DNA from: Pseudoalteromonas piscicida
GTDB taxonomy: Bacteria; Pseudomonadota; Gammaproteobacteria; Enterobacterales; Alteromonadaceae
NCBI RefSeq assembly: GCF_002208135.1
Contig: NZ_CP021646.1
Coordinates: 3,750,001 to 3,814,000 of the forward strand
Length of the DNA stretch: 64,000 bases
Direction of reading: 5' to 3'
Part shown: piece after piece, positions 49,810-57,360 of the stretch
How positions within the stretch are numbered: position 1 is the stretch's first letter
Layout: each line of letters starts with the position of its first letter
Made by a program: the position numbers and the translations under genes
The notes under the pieces: model-generated
Database searches by the model: none
What the model was told of the DNA's origin: nothing
Seen by the model: only the letters and a program-made list of their open reading frames with translations

Positions 49810-50001
49810 ATGACCTTACATCCTCTACTTAGATTAGTCGCAGGCGTTATGTTTGCTATTTCTTTACTGCTCACACATTTTGTCAGCCCAAACTGGGTTT
49901 GGTTTAGTGTGTTTATTTGTGTCAATTTAGTGCAGTCAGCTTTTACTAATTGGTGTCCTATGATCGTTATATTGAAGAAACTTGGCATTCAGGAAAGGTG
50001 A
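49810..50001 (+). CDS. DUF2892 membrane protein (YgaP membrane-domain-like)
   Basis: A 63-aa protein with two hydrophobic helices (about 7-24 and 28-45) and the conserved end TNWCPMIVILKKLGI, as in the membrane domain of E. coli YgaP and the DUF2892 family. YgaP fuses a rhodanese to this domain; here the two parts are separate adjacent genes. The ATG at 49810 has AAGGTGA nine nt upstream. Probably in sulfur/persulfide handling at the inner membrane. Confidence 0.8.
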   Translation: MTLHPLLRLVAGVMFAISLLLTHFVSPNWVWFSVFICVNLVQSAFTNWCPMIVILKKLGIQER

Positions 50002-50038
50002 GTCATAATGAAACCGATAACCCAATAAGGAGCTACAC

Positions 50039-50383
50039 ATGCTGATATCTGCCCAAGATGTATTGAAGACAGTAAAGCCTAACCAACGCTGCATTGACGC
50101 GGTACAAGCAAAATCAGAGATTGCACAAAACAATGGTCTGCTTATCGACGTGAGAGAGCCGGCTGAACATAGTCAAAAGGCAGCCAACGGCGCGGTAAAT
50201 ATCCCAAGAGGATTGCTAGAATTTAAGCTTCCAGAGCTAGAAAAAGACGCAGACAGGCCAATTTATTTACACTGTGCCGCGGGTGGCCGTGCTATTTTTG
50301 CCGCAGAGCAATTGACACGTATTGGTTATACCAATGTTAGTGTGATCACCTGCAAAGCTGAAGTGGTGTGTGACACGCTTTAA
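50039..50383 (+). CDS. Rhodanese-domain sulfurtransferase
   Basis: A 114-aa single-domain rhodanese with the active-site loop HCAAGGRA (C79) and the typical LLIDVREPAEH (34-44). Rhodaneses carry persulfide sulfur on this Cys, passing it to thiols or cyanide. Further cysteines (C18, and two near the C-terminus in VITCKAEVVC) are additional. An ideal AAGGAG site precedes the ATG. Co-transcribed with the DUF2892 gene and ended by the terminator at 50411-50449. Confidence 0.9.
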   Translation: MLISAQDVLKTVKPNQRCIDAVQAKSEIAQNNGLLIDVREPAEHSQKAANGAVNIPRGLLEFKLPELEKDADRPIYLHCAAGGRAIFAAEQLTRIGYTNVSVITCKAEVVCDTL

Positions 50384-50410
50384 GCACATTATGACCTTCT
50401 TTTTATTGAG

Positions 50411-50449
50411 GCACTGAGTCACAAAACTTTATTAGGCTCAGTGCTTTTT
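50411..50449 (+). terminator. Terminator of the DUF2892-rhodanese operon
   Basis: GCACTGAG / CTCAGTGC, a perfect 8-bp stem with an 18-nt loop followed by TTTTT, 27 bp after the rhodanese stop. Confidence 0.8.
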
Positions 50450-50624
50450 CTGGATTTCATTTCTTACCCAACCTTAAAATTCGCTTTAAAAGCATTTAAA
50501 TCATAAAGTTAATTAATTTAGAAAATTATTGTCATATGACAGTTTGAACACTGACGTAAGCTTGTCGGCGTGTTTTAATGGAGAAACAGGCAAAGTGGAG
50601 ACAACAACTTAACTGGAGTTCAAT

Positions 50625-51038
50625 ATGTCTGACTTAGAAAAACTAGAAAAAGCCACCTACAAAGTGTATTTCCAAGATGGAGAGCACCAGATTGCATGTT
50701 GCGCAAACGTTTTAAATGGCTGTGAGTATGTTTTCGTTGATGATGTTTGTGTTTCTAAAAAGCGCAATTTTTCTTTTGGGGGCACCCATAGATTTACTTT
50801 TGCAGATCAGGCTTATGAAGCTAGATTTTGTGTAATTAACAGTTTTACTTTTGAAACTGAGTGTTTACTACTCAAAGGCAGAAAAATTCTTGGTCGCCAG
50901 TCAAGTACCCCTCTGAACGATCAACTGACCTTAGCCAAGGTCATATTCACTTTTATGGGCTACGGCCTAGTTGCAGGCTTTTGTATATTTACTCTCGCGT
51001 ACTACTTGGGACGCTGGTACGGCAGCACCGCACTTTAA
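50625..51038 (+). CDS. Unrecognised small membrane protein
   Basis: A 137-aa protein of no family I recognise. Residues 1-100 look soluble and beta-rich with five scattered cysteines; a single hydrophobic span (about 108-129) lies at the C-terminus and ends near the basic/aromatic LGRWYG. It is followed 20 bp later by a membrane-tethered XRE regulator, so the two probably form a small operon and perhaps a membrane-based regulatory pair. Confidence 0.7.
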   Translation: MSDLEKLEKATYKVYFQDGEHQIACCANVLNGCEYVFVDDVCVSKKRNFSFGGTHRFTFADQAYEARFCVINSFTFETECLLLKGRKILGRQSSTPLNDQLTLAKVIFTFMGYGLVAGFCIFTLAYYLGRWYGSTAL

Positions 51039-51058
51039 GTTCATCAAGGATGTAGATA

Positions 51059-51385
51059 ATGCAAATAAATAATAATACAGTAAAGCTGTTGCGAACCGAA
51101 AAGAGTTGGACTCAGCAACATTTAGCAGATGCCTCTGGAGTTAGCCTACGCACAATTCAACGCGTCGAGAGCGACGGGACAGCAAGTAAAGAGACTGTCA
51201 TGAGCTTGTGTGCGGTGTTTGAAATCTCCCAATCCAAGCTTATTGATTTGACTGACATGTTCCAAAGTAAAGAAAACAAAGAAGAAAAAACAGTGAGTTA
51301 TCATTTATTCTTGTTTACTGCAATATTATCCCTAAGCGTTGGGAGCGTTATCGGCGCAGGCCTGATCTATCTGATAATTCGATAA
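51059..51385 (+). CDS. XRE-family HTH regulator with C-terminal membrane anchor
   Basis: A 108-aa protein with an N-terminal helix-turn-helix (about 8-62; KSWTQQHLADASGVSLRTIQ) and a C-terminal transmembrane helix (about 82-106). A short charged linker (SKENKEEK) joins them. Membrane-bound XRE proteins of this layout are common beside small membrane proteins. AAGGATG precedes the ATG. Likely co-transcribed with the 137-aa gene. Confidence 0.85.
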   Translation: MQINNNTVKLLRTEKSWTQQHLADASGVSLRTIQRVESDGTASKETVMSLCAVFEISQSKLIDLTDMFQSKENKEEKTVSYHLFLFTAILSLSVGSVIGAGLIYLIIR

Positions 51386-51419
51386 ATACCTTATTTTTAT
51401 AGCAGCTGAAATCCATAAA

Positions 51420-51446
51420 AAGGAGTGCTAAAACATGGCACTCCTT
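51420..51446 (-). terminator. Terminator of the OmpA-like lipoprotein gene
   Basis: AAGGAGTGC / GCACTCCTT stem with a 9-nt loop, followed on the minus strand by TTTTTA. It lies between two convergent genes and probably also ends the XRE transcript. Confidence 0.75.
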
Positions 51447-51454
51447 GATTCTTC

Positions 51455-52081
51455 CTACGCTCGGTTTGGAATAATTTTTATTTCTACTCGGCGGTTTTGC
51501 GCCTTACCTTGCTCCGTATCATTGCTCGCGATTGGTTGAGATTCACCCATGCCCTCTGCGTACAAGCGCGCAGGAAGTACCTGCTGTGATAATAAATACT
51601 GCTTTACGCTATTCGCGCGCTGCTCAGACAACGTCTGATTGAAGCTGGCTGAACCAGTAGAATCTGTATGACCTACAATCGTAAGGAATGTCTTATCATA
51701 TTGCTGCATCACACGGGCGATGCCTTGAAGTGTATTGTAAAAGCTCGGGCTGATGGCTGACTTACCTGTCGCAAAAGTAATGTTTGATGGCAACACTAAG
51801 CGCATTTGATCGCCTTCACGGACAACCTCAACACCCGTTCCTGCAAGCTCTTGATTAAATGCAGCTTCCTGCTTGTCCATATAGTTACCAATCGCGGCAC
51901 CTGCAATTGCACCAACCGCAGCACCAATGGCAAGACGTTTGTCTTTGTGGTTACCAGTCGCTTTACCTAACACCGCACCGGTTGCCGCACCAATCGCCGC
52001 ACCTTTACCTGTGTTATTCATTTCACAGCCAGACAAAGCAACCACAACGGCTGCACCAATTAACATATTTCTTGCTATCAT
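51455..52081 (-). CDS. OmpA-domain lipoprotein with glycine-zipper (YiaD-like)
   Basis: A 208-aa lipoprotein from the ATG at 52081, supported by AGGTGG upstream. The lipobox is LSGC near residue 19. Then come two Gly-zipper segments (GAAIGAATGAVLGKATG and AIGAAVGAIAGAAIG) and a C-terminal OmpA peptidoglycan-binding domain (about 95-205; TIVGHTDSTGS, NRRVEIKI). It is likely an outer-membrane lipoprotein that binds peptidoglycan, as in the YiaD/Pal-like group. Confidence 0.88.
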   Translation of the reverse strand: MIARNMLIGAAVVVALSGCEMNNTGKGAAIGAATGAVLGKATGNHKDKRLAIGAAVGAIAGAAIGNYMDKQEAAFNQELAGTGVEVVREGDQMRLVLPSNITFATGKSAISPSFYNTLQGIARVMQQYDKTFLTIVGHTDSTGSASFNQTLSEQRANSVKQYLLSQQVLPARLYAEGMGESQPIASNDTEQGKAQNRRVEIKIIPNRA

Positions 52082-52164
52082 CTTCCCACCTGAGTTCATT
52101 TCAACTTGATTGTCTATATTGTTGCAATAAACAATTAACTCTGGCTGAAGCCTTGCTGATTTTT

Positions 52165-52961
52165 TTATGGATGAGCAGGGACCAAGTCGCTCAAGTGCTC
52201 AGAAACTGGTGGAAGTTTATACTTTGCAACGACAGCATCGAGCTGCTTTTTTACAGCTAATTGCCTCATAGTTAAGCGAATTTTTTTCGCAAGCTCTGTG
52301 TCGCTAAAGCGTTTGCTCATCGCCATATGACCATAAATCGGCTGAGCGTGGCGGTACGAGACCTTTTTTAGTTTTTCGATGGGCTGGCCAAGCACTTCCA
52401 TCGCCACTTCGGCGGTGTCCTCCACCGCGATAACCAGATCAACGCGCCCTTTTAGCAATAAATCAAACGCCACTTGCTCACTAAATACAGGGACCTTATT
52501 GAGCTGGCGATCTTCATCAAAGCGAGGATAAAAAACGCCACCACGCACAACTGCAATCCGCTTGGTATAGAGATCAGTATATTGCTCTACCCGAATATCG
52601 CTGTCTTGCTTGGCATAGAAGACAAACGAGGACGTCAGTGCCATGTAGGCGGGCTCGACAAAGTTGATTAACTTTTCTCTTTGAGGCGTACGTATTAACC
52701 CCCCATTACATCAACTTCACCTTGCGCTATCATCCGCATACAGCGGGAGAAAGGACATGGAATGGTATTTATTTGATAATTAACACCAACCTGAGCTTGC
52801 ACAGTTTCTAGAATATCTAAGATTAAGCCTTGTACTTCACCATTATCTTTAATAATGCTATATGGTGGTGCGTGATCAACAGCGACATTTATTTGCTGAG
52901 CAAAACCAGAGAAGCTCGCCAGCAAAAAAAGTAAACACGGCAATAGAGAAGTCATTCGCAT
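52165..52961 (-). pseudogene. Periplasmic solute-binding protein (SBP_bac_3-like), frameshifted at a G6 tract
   Basis: Two adjacent frames together read as one exported amino-acid-type binding protein of about 265 aa. The first part (from about 52961) has a signal peptide and the segment VDHAPPYSIIKDNGEVQG, and stops at 52695 right after EVDVMGG. The next frame continues the same fold: GGLIRTPQREKLINFVEPAY, ending at 52165. The break lies in a run of six G (minus strand; 52699-52704); one more G would restore the frame. It could be a true pseudogene, a slippage/phase-variable tract, or a sequencing error. Confidence 0.8.
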
Positions 52962-53057
52962 AGTATTTATCCAACTCAGATGCCGCAGCATCACAAGTCA
53001 TAAATATGTCATATAGATTTGTCAGGATATAAGGTTAACAATATCACAAGGTACGCT

Positions 53058-54188
53058 ATGTTTCTGAAAATATTTTATCAGTTTTTGTTATTGGGATGTA
53101 CGAGCTTCGGGGGGCCAGCAGCCCATCTTGGGTTCTTTAAAAAGCACTTTGTCGATAACTTAAAATGGCTGAGTAATGAGCGCTATGCCAGTATGATCAG
53201 TCTGTCACAAATACTACCAGGACCTGGTTCTAGCCAAGTCGGATTCGCGATTGGTTTAGAAAAAGCTGGAATACTAGGAGGGATCGCCGCCTTCTTAGGG
53301 TTTACTCTACCTTCTTTTTTGCTCATGATCATGCTGGCATTAACCGCTGAGCAGCTTTCAGGCACCGCGCTAAGTGTCATTGATGGGTTGAAATTGTTTG
53401 CTGTTGTTATCGTTGCCGATGCAGTATTGAGTATGGCAAAAAGCTTTTGTAAAACCACAGCGCTAAAGTTCGTTGCTTTTTTAGCCACACTCACGTTGTT
53501 GATGCTGCCAAACTTAAGCGCACAGTTAGGTGTGCTTATGGCACTTGTCGTCGCGGGTTGCTTTTACTCTTTCAGCAATGCGCCAAGCGAGCAAAGTCAG
53601 AAAAAAAGCAAAATTAACTGGTCGGTATTTGCGCTATTTATCGGCTTATTTGCACTAACCTTTGCCGCGCTTCCGAGCCAACTATTTGCCGAATTTTATC
53701 AAGCAGGTGCTTTAGTTTTTGGTGGTGGTCACGTCGTGCTGCCGCTACTACAAACCAGTGTTGAGGGAATCACGCAAGAAACCTTCTTAACAGCTTATGC
53801 CGCAGCGCAAGCCATTCCCGGACCTATGTTTACCATTGCAAGCTTTTTGGGTGCAGTTGTCGACAACACACATCCCATTTTAGGTGCGGCTATCGCGACG
53901 CTCGCTATTTTCTTACCGGGCCTGTTGTTAATGTGGGCTTTTAACCAGCAATGGCAATCGCTTATTGCATTGCCAAGGTTTGCGAGCATTAGCGCAGCCT
54001 TAAATGCAGGTGTTGTGGGGATTTTAGCCGCCGCGTTTTATCAACCGATTTGGCTTTCTGCGGTGCACAGTCTGCTCGATATCATCGCGGTGGTATTAGG
54101 GTTTGTAGCGCTTAAATGGCTGAAGCCCGCGATATGGCAGTTGCTTATTGCCTTTATGGTGTTTGGTGTTATCACTGGAAGTGTGTAG
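53058..54188 (+). CDS. chrA: Chromate transporter (CHR family, two-domain)
   Basis: A 376-aa polytopic membrane protein. The ATG at 53058 has AAGGT at good distance; the frame extends to 53019 without a site. Two homologous halves are visible: TSFGGPAAHLGFF with ILPGPGSSQVGFAIG in the first, and LVFGGGHVVLPLL with AAQAIPGPMFTIASFLG in the second. Both are CHR-domain signatures. ChrA proteins export chromate; whether this one does, or moves another oxyanion such as sulfate, is not shown. No chrB-type regulator is adjacent. Confidence 0.88.
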   Translation: MFLKIFYQFLLLGCTSFGGPAAHLGFFKKHFVDNLKWLSNERYASMISLSQILPGPGSSQVGFAIGLEKAGILGGIAAFLGFTLPSFLLMIMLALTAEQLSGTALSVIDGLKLFAVVIVADAVLSMAKSFCKTTALKFVAFLATLTLLMLPNLSAQLGVLMALVVAGCFYSFSNAPSEQSQKKSKINWSVFALFIGLFALTFAALPSQLFAEFYQAGALVFGGGHVVLPLLQTSVEGITQETFLTAYAAAQAIPGPMFTIASFLGAVVDNTHPILGAAIATLAIFLPGLLLMWAFNQQWQSLIALPRFASISAALNAGVVGILAAAFYQPIWLSAVHSLLDIIAVVLGFVALKWLKPAIWQLLIAFMVFGVITGSV

Positions 54189-54212
54189 GCCACGCTTTGG
54201 TGGCCCATCTGA

Positions 54213-55442
54213 TTATTCTGAGCTTGCGTCGGGTTTGCTACCAGCGCGCACTTTCACTCGGTGTGCGCCAAAGTAATCACTCACGCTTTGGTATGGACGT
54301 AAACCAAATGCTGGCATTACGCTTAGCATGTAGTCCAAAATATCGGCTTGTAGGTGCTCATAAAACACCCAGCGTTTATCACGACTAAAACAGTAAAATT
54401 CTAGAGGCAAGCCATGTTGCGTGGGGGCAAGTTCTCTTACCATGCATAAGCAATCTTGATTAATGGCATCATGCTGCTTCAAGTAGGCCTCTGCGTAGCG
54501 TCTAAATAAGCCTAAATTGGTGATATCACTGGGTACATCTTCAAGCTTTTTCAGTAGCGGATATTGCTCTGTTAGCGACGCTCGTTTGTGCTCTACCAAC
54601 GGCTCTATGCTAGTAAAATCAATATGAACAGCGCGTTTGATACGGCGCCCTGCTGACTCTTGCATTGCACGCCAGTTTTTAAATGAATCGGAGATCAGCA
54701 TATAGGTTGGTATGGTTGTGACGGTATTATCCCAATTACGTACCCTAACGGTATTTAAACCAAGATCAATCACCTCGCCGTCTGCACCAAATGCGTCAAC
54801 TTGGATCCAGTCACCGGTGGTTACCAGTCGGTTGGCCGCGATTTGAATACTCGCAACCAATCCCAAAATCGTATCTTTGAATACCAAAATAATGACCGCA
54901 GCGATAGCACCAAAACCGGAGAGAATATAAGTCGGTGATTTATCCACCAAGATACTCACCACCAGTATAGAACAAACTATAAATATCAGTAGTTTAATTA
55001 CCTGAATAATCCCTTGGATCGGCACTTCTTTGGCGAATGGAAAAAGGTTATAAACGCCATTACCTAAGTTGACTAAACTGCTAAATAAAAACCCTGATGC
55101 CACCACTAAAATGACATATGCCAGCGTTTCCATCACCACAAACACCCAAGCTGGCGCGACAAATAGACGCTCGTGGTAGGCGGAAAAAACCAATAAACAC
55201 AATACAAAGGCAAAGCGGCCGCTAAATTTACTTAACTGAGGGGCAAGGTGACCAATTTTACGCGGGGAAATATGGCGCGCAAGATTTTCTACATTGGGCA
55301 GCACCAAACGGCGGATCACCCAATATAAAAGCAATAACCCGACAACCGCGACACCGTTTGTGAATAAAGCACTGATCACAGTGCCCTGCGGTAACTCTTT
55401 TAACCATGGTTGAACGACATCATGAAGGTGATCGAACTTCAT
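54213..55442 (-). CDS. Mechanosensitive ion channel, YbdG/MscM-like
   Basis: A 409-aa MscS-superfamily protein with about five N-terminal spans and the pore/beta domain at about 185-290 (FKDTILGLVASIQIAANR, VRVRNWDNTVTTIPTY, SDSFKNWRAMQES). These segments and the length match E. coli YbdG closely rather than MscS. It should act as an osmotic safety or sensing channel in the inner membrane. Its ATG overlaps the upstream acyltransferase stop by 4 bp. Confidence 0.88.
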   Translation of the reverse strand: MKFDHLHDVVQPWLKELPQGTVISALFTNGVAVVGLLLLYWVIRRLVLPNVENLARHISPRKIGHLAPQLSKFSGRFAFVLCLLVFSAYHERLFVAPAWVFVVMETLAYVILVVASGFLFSSLVNLGNGVYNLFPFAKEVPIQGIIQVIKLLIFIVCSILVVSILVDKSPTYILSGFGAIAAVIILVFKDTILGLVASIQIAANRLVTTGDWIQVDAFGADGEVIDLGLNTVRVRNWDNTVTTIPTYMLISDSFKNWRAMQESAGRRIKRAVHIDFTSIEPLVEHKRASLTEQYPLLKKLEDVPSDITNLGLFRRYAEAYLKQHDAINQDCLCMVRELAPTQHGLPLEFYCFSRDKRWVFYEHLQADILDYMLSVMPAFGLRPYQSVSDYFGAHRVKVRAGSKPDASSE

Positions 55443-56359
55443 AGCTGTTTTAGCTCCTCATTGAGCGTGTCACTTGGCTCCGTCGAATGCAGCCAATGCG
55501 CTTCGAGTTGGCAATCTTTGCGTTGCCACACTTCATTCATAAAAGACTGAAACTGTACACGATAAGCTTTATCGGCTTGATAGTTGCCAAGTGGCACTTT
55601 CTCCATCGCGATATAGTCTATTTTTACATCAATTGCATCCAAGCGTCCAAGCGTAAATGCACGGCAAATATGCTCACCCTCTAATTCATAAGCCAAAGTC
55701 GCATTGAGCATGCCATCAAGCTGCTCAGATAACACTTCAAGGGCAAACGCTACACCGCCGGCTTTTGGTTTGAGCAAGTGCTTGAACGGACTATTTTGAT
55801 GCGCATGTTTTGCTTTAGTATGACGAGTGCCTTCCACAAAGTTGATTACGGTTGTGGGGTGGTCACGAAAATTTCGACAACTGGCTTTGGTGCGTTCAAC
55901 ATCCATCCCTTTAAGCTTGGGGTTTTTGGCTATCTGCGCTTTACTCGCACGCTTCATAAATGGCATGCCCATTGCCCACGCACCAGTGCCAATAAAAGGC
56001 ACGTATTTTAATTCATCTTTTAGGAAAAATTTAGGTGCAGGTAACACCTCCATGGCACTCAGCACAACGATATCAAGCCAACTAAGATGATTGGAAATTA
56101 ATAAATACCACCCTTGAGCGTGTAATTCTTTTGGCAAGCTCACCTGTATTTTGTCGCACGCAATGCGCAAGCCAAGGTAATTGCCTTTACACCACATACC
56201 GTAAAAGAAGTGCAGCGCTGTAGAGATAAACTTAACTGGCGCAAACAGTTTTATGATGCCAAACAAGAGCACCAATAAACCACACACAAAGGTATTTACC
56301 AACAGCCACACACTGGCCGATAGCCCGAGAAACCACTTAGGTAGTATTTGTTTTAACAT
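55439..56359 (-). CDS. Membrane acyltransferase (PlsC/LPLAT family, YihG-like)
   Basis: A 306-aa protein with an N-terminal membrane region (about 10-45), the acyltransferase motif I NHLSWLD, motif III EGTRHT and a conserved PKAGG region after it. Such enzymes acylate lysophosphatidate or related lysolipids. I choose the ATG at 56359 (AAGGA seven nt upstream) over the GTG one codon before. It is one of two tandem paralogues, coupled to the mechanosensitive channel gene by a 4-bp overlap. Confidence 0.88.
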   Translation of the reverse strand: MLKQILPKWFLGLSASVWLLVNTFVCGLLVLLFGIIKLFAPVKFISTALHFFYGMWCKGNYLGLRIACDKIQVSLPKELHAQGWYLLISNHLSWLDIVVLSAMEVLPAPKFFLKDELKYVPFIGTGAWAMGMPFMKRASKAQIAKNPKLKGMDVERTKASCRNFRDHPTTVINFVEGTRHTKAKHAHQNSPFKHLLKPKAGGVAFALEVLSEQLDGMLNATLAYELEGEHICRAFTLGRLDAIDVKIDYIAMEKVPLGNYQADKAYRVQFQSFMNEVWQRKDCQLEAHWLHSTEPSDTLNEELKQL

Positions 56360-56374
56360 CACAACATCCTTCTA

Positions 56375-57250
56375 CTACTTCTTATTGGCAAGCTCCACAA
56401 GTTGTGCGTCTTTGGCTTGCCACAATGCGTTTAATTCGGATTGGAAACGCACTCTAAATTCGGGATCATTCGTGTAGTCGCCTACCAAGTTTGCACTGAC
56501 CGGCATTACTTCCACCTGAACATCTACTGACTTAACTTTACCAGCGATAAAGTCTGCAAAAGTTGGTACACCACCGGGGTAGTGGATGGTGACGTTCACC
56601 ACTTTGCTGATTTGCTCACCCATGGCTTGCATCACAAACGCGATGCCTCCTGCTTTGGGTTTGAGCAGGTGCGTAAATGGGCTTTTCTGCTTACTATGCT
56701 TGTGTTCGGTGTAACGCGTACCTTCAACGAAGTTTACAATACTTACAGGCATTGTTTTAAACTTTTCGCATGCTTTTCGCGTCGTTTCTATATCTTTACC
56801 GCGCAATTTAGGATTTTTCTTTAATTGCGACTTGCTGGTTCGTGTCATAAAAGGAAAATCGAGCGCCCACCAAGCAAGACCAAGGACGGGTACGTAAAGC
56901 AGCTCTTTTTTCAAAAAGAAATTCAAAAACGGGATTTTGCCATGAAGTACTCGCTGCAACACTAAGATATCCACCCAACTTTGGTGATTGGCGATAACCA
57001 AGTACCAGTCTTTGCGTTTTAGCTCATCCAGTCCGCTAACATTGAGCGTATACGGCGCAATGAGGTTTTGGCTCACTGAATTACACGCGACCCAATTACT
57101 TGCACACGCTTTGGCTATATAACTCATGGCTTTTTGTAGTGGCGAGATGGGCAGTAGCTTTATCAAGCCACAAATAAAGATCGGTATAAACCAAAATATA
57201 GTATTAACGGCGTACAGCAAGATGCTGATCACTTTACGAATAAACGACAT
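56375..57250 (-). CDS. Membrane acyltransferase (PlsC/LPLAT family), paralogue
   Basis: A 291-aa protein, homologous along its length to its downstream neighbour: motif I NHQSWVD, motif III EGTRYT, the shared FTHLLKPKAGG segment and the same WALDFPFM-like region. Two N-terminal hydrophobic stretches anchor it in the membrane. The two genes are 15 bp apart and probably arose by tandem duplication. Substrate difference between the copies is unknown. Confidence 0.88.
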   Translation of the reverse strand: MSFIRKVISILLYAVNTIFWFIPIFICGLIKLLPISPLQKAMSYIAKACASNWVACNSVSQNLIAPYTLNVSGLDELKRKDWYLVIANHQSWVDILVLQRVLHGKIPFLNFFLKKELLYVPVLGLAWWALDFPFMTRTSKSQLKKNPKLRGKDIETTRKACEKFKTMPVSIVNFVEGTRYTEHKHSKQKSPFTHLLKPKAGGIAFVMQAMGEQISKVVNVTIHYPGGVPTFADFIAGKVKSVDVQVEVMPVSANLVGDYTNDPEFRVRFQSELNALWQAKDAQLVELANKK

Positions 57251-57311
57251 TCATTCCCTCATCGTGTTTTACGGCAGAGCTGTATCATACCTTGAAAATC
57301 ACACACAATTA

Positions 57312-57331
57312 AGCCGACCAGTTGGTCGGCT
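57312..57331 (-). terminator. Hairpin downstream of speA
   Basis: AGCCGACCA / TGGTCGGCT, a perfect 9-bp stem with a 2-nt centre, 30 bp past the speA stop codon. On the minus strand it is followed only by TTAATTGTG, so the terminator is weak or bidirectional. Confidence 0.55.
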
Positions 57332-57360
57332 ATAATTTATTCCATTTCGCAACTTGTAAA

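Noticed and set aside
53019..53057. Longer start for the chromate transporter
   Set aside because: The 13 extra residues are polar and lack a ribosome binding site; AAGGT fits the ATG at 53058.
54186..54203. GGCCAC/GTGGCC hairpin between chrA and the channel gene
   Set aside because: A short 6-bp stem with no T tract on either side; insufficient to call a terminator.
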